64,000 nucleotides of DNA, taken from assembly GCF_900142705.1 (NCBI RefSeq), contig NZ_FRBV01000002.1:248001-312000 (forward strand), in the 5' to 3' direction. Position numbers and translations under genes: made by a program. Shown here in pieces: positions 17,395-25,493 of the stretch; the stretch's first letter is position 1; the number at the start of each line of letters is the position of its first letter. This DNA is from Nitrosospira sp. Nsp11. Lineage in GTDB: Bacteria > Pseudomonadota > Gammaproteobacteria > Burkholderiales > Nitrosomonadaceae. The notes under the pieces were generated by a model, which ran no database searches, was not told the origin of the DNA, and saw nothing but the letters and a program-made list of their open reading frames with translations.

Positions 17395-19175
17395 ATTCAC
17401 TCGACTATGAAAACCTGATTAATAGTCCGGCTTACCGCCAGGCGAGCCGACGCGTATTACGCCAACTGCTGGAGGCGCTGCTGTTTGAGCGTGCTGTACC
17501 GCATTGCACCTGGGATGGCGAAACACTGAATTTGCCGGGGCTCCGTGCGGATAACGTTCCCGTCAGATATCAATGCCAGGCCCGCCAAACCATGAGCTTT
17601 GGCCGCGTACGCATCACCACGCCACTACTGCGCATCGATAGCGGCGTTACCCATGAAGCCTGCGACCCCGCGCTGTTCCTGGCGGAAATTGCCCCCTGGC
17701 TGGTTGCCGACGAACTACGGCTGAGCCAATTCGCATCCGAACTGCTGGCTACGCAGATCAAGGATGCACAAACATTATCCGCACACAACGGCAAGCCGTT
17801 GCGCGATGCGGACTATGACACGCTGGAAGCAAGGCTGACCGATGGGCATCTATATCATCCGGTCTACAAGTCGCGGATAGGCTTCACACTTGATGAAAAT
17901 AAAATGTACGCACCCGAAATCGCGACCTCGGTAGCGCCGCTGCTGCTCGCCGTACGCCGTGATCGTTGCCGCTGGGCGGTTAGTAAAACGCTGAATAATG
18001 ATGCGGAAAGGGGGGTTGTGCTACTGGGTGAGCCCGGCTGGCAGTACTTTTGCGATCAATTATCCCGGCGCTCGTTGCAGCCTGACGATTATCTGCCGCT
18101 ACCGGTTCATCCATGGCAATGGGACGAAGTTGTTCTACCCGGCTATCACCAGGCCTTGGCGCGAGGCGAACTGCTTGCGCTCGGCGTGCTGCCTGACCGG
18201 TATCTGCCTCAGCAATCGATCCGTACCTTAAGTAATTTGAGCGACCGCAACCGTTTGTCGCTCAAGCTTTCGATGAGCCTCGTCAATACGTCCACCTCGC
18301 GGGTACTGGCGCCGCACACCGTGCAGAATGCACCTGTCATCAGCGACTGGTTGCATGGGTTGGCGGAGCGAACCGACTGGTCATTGCCCCTGGCGTGCCC
18401 CGTGCTGTTGAAAGAGGTCGCTGGCGTGAGTTTCACGCCGGTGGCCATGGCTCACGGCCAGTACGGCGCGTTATCGTGCATCTGGCGCGAAAGCGTGCAT
18501 AACTATTTGCGTCCGGGTGAAAGAGCGGTGCCGATGACCGCCGTCATGCATATCGATATCGACGGAAGGCCCTTCATTGATCCCTGGGTTCGGCGCCATG
18601 GGCCCGAGCAATGGCTAAAGCGACTGGTGGAGCGGGCATACTTGCCGGTACTGCATCTGCTTTGGGAACATGGGACCGCATTGGAGTCGCATGCCCAGAA
18701 TATGGTCCTGCTGGTGGAAGAGGGGCTACCGGCGCGCGTAGCACTCAAGGACTTCCACGATGGGGTACGCTTCAGCAGAGCGCTATTATCCGCGCCTGCG
18801 CCCGTGCTTACCGCACCGCCGCCCGAGCATGTGCAGATCAATCCAAATTCCTTTCTTGAAAGCGAAAACGCCGAGGAATTACGGGATTTCACCTTCGATG
18901 CGCTTTTTTTCGTCAATCTGGCGGAACTGGCCTGGCTGTTCCTGCGCCACTACGGTATAGCGGAAAAACAGTTCTGGCAAATTACCTGCGAAGTGTTGCA
19001 GGCGCACCAGAAACGCCATCCCCAGAGTGAGGCGCGTTATTCGCTGTTCGACTGTTTTGCCGATGAGGTGGGTGTCGAGTTACTTGCCAGCCGGCGCTTC
19101 CAGTCCGAGATCCGGTTACGTACGCGGTCAACGCAAAACCCCCTTGCAAAAGTCGAGGAACCGTCATGCGTCTGA
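17391..19175 (+). CDS. sbnF: SbnF-like NIS siderophore synthetase (IucA/IucC family)
   Basis: A 594-residue synthetase. SbnF adds a second diaminopropionate to the decarboxylated citryl intermediate. Motifs: HLYHPVYKSRIGFTLDENKM as the ATP-binding region with the HPxxK variant, YLPLPVHPWQWDEVVLPG, SIRTLSNLSDRNRLSLKLSM, LSLKLSMSLVNTSTSR, HGTALESHAQNMVLLVEEGL and VALKDFHDGVRFSR. FhuF-like C-terminal helices follow. It overlaps sbnE by four bases and sbnG by ten. Base composition appears similar to the flanking sbn genes. Confidence 0.9.
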   Translation: MNSLDYENLINSPAYRQASRRVLRQLLEALLFERAVPHCTWDGETLNLPGLRADNVPVRYQCQARQTMSFGRVRITTPLLRIDSGVTHEACDPALFLAEIAPWLVADELRLSQFASELLATQIKDAQTLSAHNGKPLRDADYDTLEARLTDGHLYHPVYKSRIGFTLDENKMYAPEIATSVAPLLLAVRRDRCRWAVSKTLNNDAERGVVLLGEPGWQYFCDQLSRRSLQPDDYLPLPVHPWQWDEVVLPGYHQALARGELLALGVLPDRYLPQQSIRTLSNLSDRNRLSLKLSMSLVNTSTSRVLAPHTVQNAPVISDWLHGLAERTDWSLPLACPVLLKEVAGVSFTPVAMAHGQYGALSCIWRESVHNYLRPGERAVPMTAVMHIDIDGRPFIDPWVRRHGPEQWLKRLVERAYLPVLHLLWEHGTALESHAQNMVLLVEEGLPARVALKDFHDGVRFSRALLSAPAPVLTAPPPEHVQINPNSFLESENAEELRDFTFDALFFVNLAELAWLFLRHYGIAEKQFWQITCEVLQAHQKRHPQSEARYSLFDCFADEVGVELLASRRFQSEIRLRTRSTQNPLAKVEEPSCV

Positions 19176-19927
19176 AGAAGCGCCTGGAAGCGGACGATAT
19201 CGTCTATGGCTTGTTCTGTTCCACCCCCGCCGCGCTGAGCGTGGAAATAATCGCAGCGGCCGGCTATGACTTCGTTGTGATCGATCTGGAACATACACTG
19301 ATCAGCTCAGGGCAACTCGCCGCAATGCTGCTGGCAGCCCGCGCCAACAGCATTGCGGCGCTGGTCCGGGTAGCGTCGCCTCATCAGATTCTTCAGGTAC
19401 TGGATGCCGGCGCGGAAGGCGTTGTATTTCCGCATATCCGCTCGGCGCAGGAAGCACGGGATGCGGTGCGCCTTTGCCATTTCGCTCCACTCGGGGAGCG
19501 TGGCTTGAACGCTACCTTGCATACCCGTTACGGCCGCGATGACCTCGCCGGGTTCACGAGTACCGCACGAGAATGCACCCTGATGGTAGCGATGATCGAA
19601 GATCGCGAAGGGATGGACAATGTCAATGAAATTGCGGCGGTGGAAGGGGTGGACGTATTGCTGGCGGGTGCGGCGGATCTCTCGCAATCGCTGGGCCTGC
19701 CCTGGCAAACCAGTCATCCGGACGTACGTGAAGCGGTATCACTTGTTCGTGCCGCGGCTGAACACCACAATAAGATGTTTTGCGCCCTGCCTCGGATACC
19801 GGGGGACTTCGAATCCGATTATCGCAGCTCGGTTCGCATGTTCATTCTTGGCGATGATCGCGGTATTGCGCGGCGCGCCATGGCCTCGCATCTGGTAAAG
19901 CACCAGGCCACGGTGCTTTACCAATGA
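19166..19927 (+). CDS. sbnG: SbnG-like citrate synthase (HpcH/HpaI aldolase fold)
   Basis: A 253-residue TIM-barrel enzyme of the HpcH/HpaI aldolase family. In S. aureus SbnG condenses oxaloacetate and acetyl-CoA, giving citrate for the siderophore independently of the TCA cycle. Visible elements are DFVVIDLEHTLISSGQL with the conserved Asp/Glu, AAGYDF, the VRVASPHQILQVLDAGAEG stretch with the active-site Arg, VVFPHIRSAQEARDAVR and VAMIEDREGMDNVNEIAAVE with the metal-binding Glu. The gene overlaps both neighbours. Context is decisive for citrate synthase over ordinary aldolase activity. Confidence 0.9.
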   Translation: MRLKKRLEADDIVYGLFCSTPAALSVEIIAAAGYDFVVIDLEHTLISSGQLAAMLLAARANSIAALVRVASPHQILQVLDAGAEGVVFPHIRSAQEARDAVRLCHFAPLGERGLNATLHTRYGRDDLAGFTSTARECTLMVAMIEDREGMDNVNEIAAVEGVDVLLAGAADLSQSLGLPWQTSHPDVREAVSLVRAAAEHHNKMFCALPRIPGDFESDYRSSVRMFILGDDRGIARRAMASHLVKHQATVLYQ

Positions 19928-21144
19928 ACCCGCAACGCTTGCACGACTATCTGCATAGCCGAGCGCGATCCGAGTTACAGCCCCACTGGCAGCCGGATCT
20001 TAAGCCCATATGCGCCTATATTTATGATCTGGCGCATTTGCGCCGGCGTGCCGACATGCTGCGCCGCAGCCTGCCTTCACCGTGCCAGCTCTTTTACGCC
20101 ATCAAAGCTAATAGCGACGAGCCGGTATTGAAGGCGCTGCTCAACCACACCGACGGCTTCGAAGTGGCATCACTGGGCGAAATCCAGCGTGTGCGCGCCA
20201 TCGATGATGCCGTTCCCGTCGTATTCGGCGGCCCCGGCAAAAGTGACGCAGAACTGGAGGGTGCACTCCATCACCGAGTCATGCTGATCCATGTGGAAAG
20301 TGAGCATCAGTTGCGGCGACTCGACTGGATCGCGCGATGCCGTCACGAAGTAGCGGATATTCTGCTTCGCGTGAATCCGGCCCATGTGCCGCAAGAGGCA
20401 ACATTGCGCATGGGCGGGCAGGCAACCCAGTTTGGCATTGAAGAGGCGCAAATCCCCGCGCTGCTTGAGCTCATCCGCACCCTGCCGGGCATTCGGCTCA
20501 AGGGTCTGCACATTCATGCCATTTCCAACAACCTGAATCCGGATACCCACCTCGCCCTGATGGAACATTACTTTGACCTGGCGGAGGCGTGGCAGCGCCA
20601 CTATGGGCTGAAGTTCGACTGGTTGAATGTCGGCGGCGGCATTGGGGTCAATTATGCCGATCCGGATTTGTCTTTCGATTGGGAAAGCTTCTGCGCAGGC
20701 CTTTCGGCGCTCATCGCCACGCGCCAGCCGGGGTTTAAGGTTGTATTCGAGTGCGGACGTTTTCTCGCCGCTGACTGCGGTTGTTACATGAGCGAAGTCA
20801 TTGACGTGAAAACCGCCTACGGCAAACACTTCGCCATCCTCCGCGGGGGCTCCCACCACTTCCGGCTGCCGGTTTCATGGCAGCACAACCATCCTTTCAT
20901 GATATTGGAGCGCGAAAGCTGGCATTACCCTTTTTCGCGCCCTTCGGTTCGCGATGCACCTGTCACGCTTTGCGGCGAGCTATGCACGCCGAAGGACACC
21001 CTTGCACGCGATGTCCATGTCAAACAGCTTCGAGCCGGGGATTGTGTCGCCTTCCTGCTGGCCGGAGCCTATGGCTGGCATATCTCCCATCACGATTTTT
21101 TAAGCCACCCTCATCCCGAACGTGTGTTTCTGGACAATTGTTAA
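19924..21144 (+). CDS. sbnH: SbnH-like PLP decarboxylase
   Basis: A 406-residue PLP enzyme of the ornithine/diaminopimelate decarboxylase group (alanine racemase fold). SbnH decarboxylates citryl-diaminopropionate to citryl-diaminoethane in staphyloferrin B synthesis. The PLP lysine is Lys61 in QLFYAIKANSDEPVLKAL. Other landmarks are FEVASLGEI, KGLHIHAISNNLNP with the PLP-stacking His, LNVGGGIGVNY (phosphate loop) and the C-terminal TLCGELCTPKDTLARDV with the active-site Cys region. It begins inside the sbnG stop (ATGA). Substrate identity is inferred from the operon. Confidence 0.9.
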   Translation: MNPQRLHDYLHSRARSELQPHWQPDLKPICAYIYDLAHLRRRADMLRRSLPSPCQLFYAIKANSDEPVLKALLNHTDGFEVASLGEIQRVRAIDDAVPVVFGGPGKSDAELEGALHHRVMLIHVESEHQLRRLDWIARCRHEVADILLRVNPAHVPQEATLRMGGQATQFGIEEAQIPALLELIRTLPGIRLKGLHIHAISNNLNPDTHLALMEHYFDLAEAWQRHYGLKFDWLNVGGGIGVNYADPDLSFDWESFCAGLSALIATRQPGFKVVFECGRFLAADCGCYMSEVIDVKTAYGKHFAILRGGSHHFRLPVSWQHNHPFMILERESWHYPFSRPSVRDAPVTLCGELCTPKDTLARDVHVKQLRAGDCVAFLLAGAYGWHISHHDFLSHPHPERVFLDNC

Positions 21145-21156
21145 AAAGGACTCGCG

Positions 21157-21705
21157 ATGCTCTGTTCCCTCCCTATTCATTTTGTACACGTCAAGCGGGT
21201 TCGCCCGAATGAGTGCCACTATTCCAATCACGCGGTGACCCTGGCGGATACCATTTTGCGCGAACAGCTCTGGCGCATCCCCATCGCTGTGGAACGCACC
21301 AGTCTGGCTGTCATGGATGGTCACCACCGCCTGGAGGCCGCGCGCCAGCTCAGGCTGAAGTATATCCCCTGCCTGCTGCTCGACTATGACTGCGTGAAGG
21401 TGGATGCGACACGCCAGGGCTACCTGGTCAATCCGCATGAGATCGTCCGTCGTGCCAGAACCGGGGAGTTATACCCCCCTAAAACTACCCACCACCGGTT
21501 TTCATCGCCGTTTCCCATTTGCAACATTTCGGTGCCGTTGCTACAGGATCCGGCTGTCATATCTTCTTTACCTGTATCCACGCGTTTCATGTCTCGCTAT
21601 GAAACCAGCATGATGGCGGCGACGGATGAGCAACATTCGGTCACGGATTTATCGTGGGGCGTAAATTCAGGTTCATCGAGAGGCAGCCGGCATCATGAAA
21701 ATTAA
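21157..21705 (+). CDS. sbnI: SbnI-like ParB/Srx-fold protein
   Basis: A 182-residue protein with a ParB/sulfiredoxin-like N-terminal domain. In S. aureus SbnI is a haem-responsive regulator and free-serine kinase supplying O-phosphoserine to SbnA. The N-terminal part here has VKRVRPNECHYSNHAVTLAD, RIPIAVERTSLAVMDGHHRL (the DGHHR core of the fold) and EAARQLRLKYIPCLLLDYD. A YPPKTTHHRFSSPFP segment near 105-120 is where similar short proteins appear to end. The last 50 or so residues look unrelated and low in complexity. Staphylococcal SbnI is about 254 residues, so this version lacks its C-terminal region. Serine kinase activity is therefore plausible but haem sensing is doubtful. It overlaps the receptor gene by 11 bases. 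Confidence 0.8.
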   Translation: MLCSLPIHFVHVKRVRPNECHYSNHAVTLADTILREQLWRIPIAVERTSLAVMDGHHRLEAARQLRLKYIPCLLLDYDCVKVDATRQGYLVNPHEIVRRARTGELYPPKTTHHRFSSPFPICNISVPLLQDPAVISSLPVSTRFMSRYETSMMAATDEQHSVTDLSWGVNSGSSRGSRHHEN

Positions 21706-23800
21706 TTTGTACCCGGCAATCGTTGCACTGTCATTGACTTCCTGGATTCAGCAGGCAGAAGCCGAGACCCCGTCCAGTGGTCAATCCGACGCAGGGAAAA
21801 AGCTGCCGGCCGTAATCGTGACCGGCGAGCGCACAGGGAGTTTCAACTCCGATTCCGTTCAGGTCGGAACATTCCGGGATATGGCGCCAATCGATGTGCC
21901 ACAGACAAGTAATGTAGTCACACGGGAAGTGCTAGATGCACAGGCCATAACCGGTGTATTTGGCGCCTTGCGCAATACGGCGGGTGTTACGCGTTCGCAA
22001 TTGAACGGTTCGACTTACGACAATATTGCGATTCGCGGTATTCTCGTGGAAAACCGCAGCAATTATCGCCTCAACGGATCTCTGCCGATCATCAACCTGA
22101 TCGATATCCCGATGGAGAACAAGGAGCGCGTCGAGGTGCTCAAAGGCGCCTCATCGCTATATTATGGTTTCGTGCCGCCATCCGGCATTGTCAACCTGGT
22201 AACCAAACGTGCGGGCAAGGATCCCGTTACAAATGTTTCGTTGATGGCAAATATGTATGGTGGCGCCAACACGCATATCGATCTGGGGCGGCGCTTCGGC
22301 AGCGAGCAGCAGTTCGGGGCGCGCATTAATCTTCTCGCCGGGCGCGAGGATATCGGCATTCACAATTTCTCCGGGCACCGTGCTTTGATGTCGGGCGCCT
22401 TTGACTGGCGTATCACCGATAAACTTTCCGTCAAGTTTGATGTGGAGCATTACCGTAAGGAGGTTTCCGAGCAAGCGGCGATACAGGCCCTTCCAGCGGT
22501 CAATGGCGTGATCACATTACCCCCTATTCCGAATGCCCGTCGTAATCTTGCTGGGGAATGGCAGAAGTATGACGCCGAGGCAACCAACCTGCTGCTGCGC
22601 GCTGATTATGCAATAAGCGACAATTGGGGAGTGCTATTCGAGATCGGTAAAGCGCAAACCAGGCGGGACCGCAATTTCTCCCAATTCCAGAATTACAACC
22701 TTGGCACCGGCGAGGGAACCTTGCGCACTTTCTTCAATCGGGGCCAGCATTGGGATAATCAAAATATTCGCGCCGAAGTATTCGGACGCTTTCCGGGCCA
22801 GGCCATTACCCATGAGGTATCCGTGGGTTTTACCGGCAACGAGCGCAGCCAGGACCCCCGCACCTCATCCACATTCGATACTACCCAGAATCTGTATAAC
22901 CCCATTGATATTGCGCGGCAGTCTCCCACTATGCCATTTAGCGCAAACCGATCAAAAATAACGGATCTGGGCTTGTATATATCCGATCGAATCTTGATTG
23001 GGGGCAGGTTGCAAGTCATGTTGGGGGTACGCAGCAGTTTTTATGAAAGTGTCGCTGCGACCACCCATTATAAGGCCGATAGGGTCAACCCCTCGTTGTC
23101 CTTGATGTATAAGCCCATTCCCAACGTGTCGATATATGCTAGCTACATTGAAGGGGTCGAGGAAAGCGGGCAGGCGCCCGCCAATCGCGCCAATAATGGG
23201 GAGATCCTGGCGCCGGCGGTGTCGAAGCAAAAGGAAGTGGGCGTCAAGGCGCTTGTCGCGCAGGGCATATTGCTTCAAGTAGCGTACTTCGACATCAAGC
23301 GCGCCTCGACCACGGTTGACGTGCCCACCAATCGTTTTGTTCTCAACGGCATGGCCCGGTATAGCGGCTTCGAGTTGTCGGCCTCGGGTGAGGTGACGAA
23401 GCAGTTATCGCTCATCGGCTCGGCCCTATTCATGGAGGCGGAACAATTGAACAGAGCCAATGCCGAGACTTTCGGCAAGATACCGGATAACACGCCGCAG
23501 CGCACGGCCAGCCTCTTTGCCGAGTACCGCCTGACCAGCATACCTGGACTGGCGCTCAGCAGCGGCGTGCATTACGTGGGAAGGCGGCCCGTGAACAGCG
23601 CCAACCAGGCCTTCGTGGATGATTACGCGATACTCTCCCTGGGCGCACGCTACGCGACCCGTATTGCGGGCAAGCGCACCATGCTCCAGGCAGTCGTGGA
23701 TAACGCGACCAACAGCAATTATTGGAGTACCGCAGGTAATGGATTGCTGGGCGTCGGCGCGCCCATCATGTTCAAAATTGCATCTCGGGTCGAATTCTGA
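21695..23800 (+). CDS. TonB-dependent ferric-siderophore receptor
   Basis: A 701-residue outer-membrane receptor with signal peptide (cleavage near QQAEAE). The plug domain follows (about 35-160: LPAVIVTGERTG, the TonB-box region, VPQTSNVVTREVLD, IAIRGI and RVEVLKGASSLYYG). A 22-strand barrel ends in the terminal Phe expected of outer-membrane proteins. It begins within sbnI, so it is almost certainly translated from the same transcript and should take up the ferric siderophore made by the operon. There is no STN domain, so it is not expected to signal through a FecR/FecI pair. Substrate assignment is from context. Confidence 0.92.
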   Translation: MKINLYPAIVALSLTSWIQQAEAETPSSGQSDAGKKLPAVIVTGERTGSFNSDSVQVGTFRDMAPIDVPQTSNVVTREVLDAQAITGVFGALRNTAGVTRSQLNGSTYDNIAIRGILVENRSNYRLNGSLPIINLIDIPMENKERVEVLKGASSLYYGFVPPSGIVNLVTKRAGKDPVTNVSLMANMYGGANTHIDLGRRFGSEQQFGARINLLAGREDIGIHNFSGHRALMSGAFDWRITDKLSVKFDVEHYRKEVSEQAAIQALPAVNGVITLPPIPNARRNLAGEWQKYDAEATNLLLRADYAISDNWGVLFEIGKAQTRRDRNFSQFQNYNLGTGEGTLRTFFNRGQHWDNQNIRAEVFGRFPGQAITHEVSVGFTGNERSQDPRTSSTFDTTQNLYNPIDIARQSPTMPFSANRSKITDLGLYISDRILIGGRLQVMLGVRSSFYESVAATTHYKADRVNPSLSLMYKPIPNVSIYASYIEGVEESGQAPANRANNGEILAPAVSKQKEVGVKALVAQGILLQVAYFDIKRASTTVDVPTNRFVLNGMARYSGFELSASGEVTKQLSLIGSALFMEAEQLNRANAETFGKIPDNTPQRTASLFAEYRLTSIPGLALSSGVHYVGRRPVNSANQAFVDDYAILSLGARYATRIAGKRTMLQAVVDNATNSNYWSTAGNGLLGVGAPIMFKIASRVEF

Positions 23801-23894
23801 TTGCCGGGTTCCAAAAGGGTATTCGGGAAGCTGAACTCGTGAAGCAAAAACGCACCCTCTTGGGGTACCTAAATATCCAGATGAAGTATTCGTC

Positions 23895-25043
23895 ATGAAA
23901 ATACGAAGAATCGTCTTCAATGTTCATCTTTATATCGGGTTGGCGGCTGGGTTGTTCCTGGTACTGAGCGGCTTGACCGGTAGCATGATCGTGTTCCGAG
24001 AGGAGATCGAAGCGCTTTTACATCCCAAATTGATGGAAACCGCGGTGAGCGGCGAGCGGGTTCCTCTACAAACTGCGCTGAATGCGGCCAGGGAGGCATA
24101 TCCTGACGACACGATTTTCTCTGTTCGCATGCCGCGCACGCCGCAGCAGACTTACCTGCTGAAAATGAACGAGCCGCATGGCTTATTCGTTTATGCGGAT
24201 CCTTACAGCGGTAAGTTGCTTGGCGCCCATCGGCAGGAAGACACTTTCATGGGTTGGGTAGCCTTGGTGCATACCGAACTTCTGATTGGCGAGGCTGGTG
24301 AAACCATTCTCGGCGTTAGCGCCTTACTGCTGATTTGCATGAGCGTCACCGGTTTCTTCCTTTGGTGGCCGCCTAATGGAAAGGGAATAGGAAAGCTTGC
24401 GCGGGGCTTCAAGGTCGGTTGGTCTGCCCCATGGAAAAAAGTTCTTTTTGATCTGCACCGTGCGTCAGGCGTCTACACTATCGTTTTTCTCCTGATTATT
24501 GCCTTCACCGGTGTCTCCCTCGTTTTCAATAAGGTTGTAGTTGAGCTCACCAATTTTCTGACGGCGAGTGTGCCAAGAGCCGCCCCGCCTCATTCCGATC
24601 CTCTTGGCGCCGGAGGAGCAATTCTTCCGCTAGACGACCTGCTGCATCAGGCCGACCTCATCCTCTCCGGGCCTACTACCTGGATCAACCTTCCGCAAAC
24701 GCCTGTGGCGCCTTTGGTTGTGCGCAAAAAGATGCCTGAGGAGTTTCATCCCAACGGGAGGAGCTTCATCTATTTCGATCAATACACCGGAGGCGTGCTG
24801 CGTACTGAAAATGCTCTGGCAGCGCCTTCAGGAACCCGGATTTATAACTTTTTTTATCCTCTCCATATCGGCGTGGCAGGGGGAACGTTCACCCGAATTT
24901 TGCAGGTGATCACAGGATTTTCACCTCTTGTGCTATTTGTTACCGGCTATCTCATGTGGAGGAATCGAACGAAAGCGAAAGCATATAAAGAGGCTTCTAA
25001 AAATCCGGCTCCCAACTCTGCCTTACTACGACATGATAAGTAG
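23895..25043 (+). CDS. PepSY-associated TM protein, probable ferric reductase
   Basis: A 382-residue inner-membrane protein of the PepSY_TM family, often next to siderophore receptors, where relatives reduce or remove iron from the imported chelate. Four main helices are seen: HLYIGLAAGLFLVLSGLTGS near residue 14, one near 145 (VSALLLICMSVTGFFLWWP), one near 200 (TIVFLLIIAFTGVSLVF) and one near 340. PepSY regions are periplasmic loops between them. Conserved His residues at helix ends (NVHLYIG, VHTELLIG, FDLHRASG, YPLHIG) could bind haem. It follows the receptor by 94 bases and is likely part of the same iron regulon. Confidence 0.85.
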   Translation: MKIRRIVFNVHLYIGLAAGLFLVLSGLTGSMIVFREEIEALLHPKLMETAVSGERVPLQTALNAAREAYPDDTIFSVRMPRTPQQTYLLKMNEPHGLFVYADPYSGKLLGAHRQEDTFMGWVALVHTELLIGEAGETILGVSALLLICMSVTGFFLWWPPNGKGIGKLARGFKVGWSAPWKKVLFDLHRASGVYTIVFLLIIAFTGVSLVFNKVVVELTNFLTASVPRAAPPHSDPLGAGGAILPLDDLLHQADLILSGPTTWINLPQTPVAPLVVRKKMPEEFHPNGRSFIYFDQYTGGVLRTENALAAPSGTRIYNFFYPLHIGVAGGTFTRILQVITGFSPLVLFVTGYLMWRNRTKAKAYKEASKNPAPNSALLRHDK

Positions 25044-25202
25044 AGTTTCCCTGATGCGCTCAAGCCCATCCTACTCCTATTACCAAGGCCCAAAACCGAT
25101 GTTCATGACATCCATGCCGGTCAGGTTATCCATCAGCCGCAAAGCTGCGACGGAAAAGCCTAAAACCCCATTAATATTATTGCCTTTGGGGTCTCGTTGA
25201 AA

Positions 25203-25221
25203 TATAATGAGAACCGTTATC
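25203..25221. promoter_or_regulatory. Fur box upstream of the second TonB receptor
   Basis: TATAATGAGAACCGTTATC matches about 15 of 19 positions of the Fur consensus. It lies about 270 bases before the receptor start, leaving a long transcribed leader. Confidence 0.7.
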
Positions 25222-25296
25222 ATTTCTTAAGATAAAGAAGAATTACTCTAAATCTCATGCCGTATCCCGGCGTATCGAACTAGGCGACAACCGCAA

Positions 25297-25493
25297 TCTC
25301 ATTCATCAGAATGAGATATGGAAGGCGTCATTCCGAGGCGATACGGTATTGAGAACCGGCTGCAAAGCCGAGAAATGATTTCACTGCCGCTGGGATAGGA
25401 GAAGTAGCGCCTAAACCAGCGGCATTCTTATAGCCAGCTAAGCATCCCCGTAAGCCAGCCAATTCTATCTAATCTACTGGAGATTATTGGCTG
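25297..25493 (+). promoter_or_regulatory. Structured 5' leader of the STN-type TonB receptor
   Basis: The leader contains a near-perfect hairpin ATCTCATTC-ATCA-GAATGAGAT (about 25297-25318), a CGGC-TGCAAA-GCCG hairpin, and CCGCTGG...CCAGCGG. A final pair, CAGCCAAT (25456-25463) and ATTGGCTG (25486-25493), touches the GTG start codon. The Shine-Dalgarno GGAG (25479-25482) is in the loop of the last pair. The start-codon hairpin also occurs at 10267-10304. No known riboswitch class was recognised. Confidence 0.5.
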
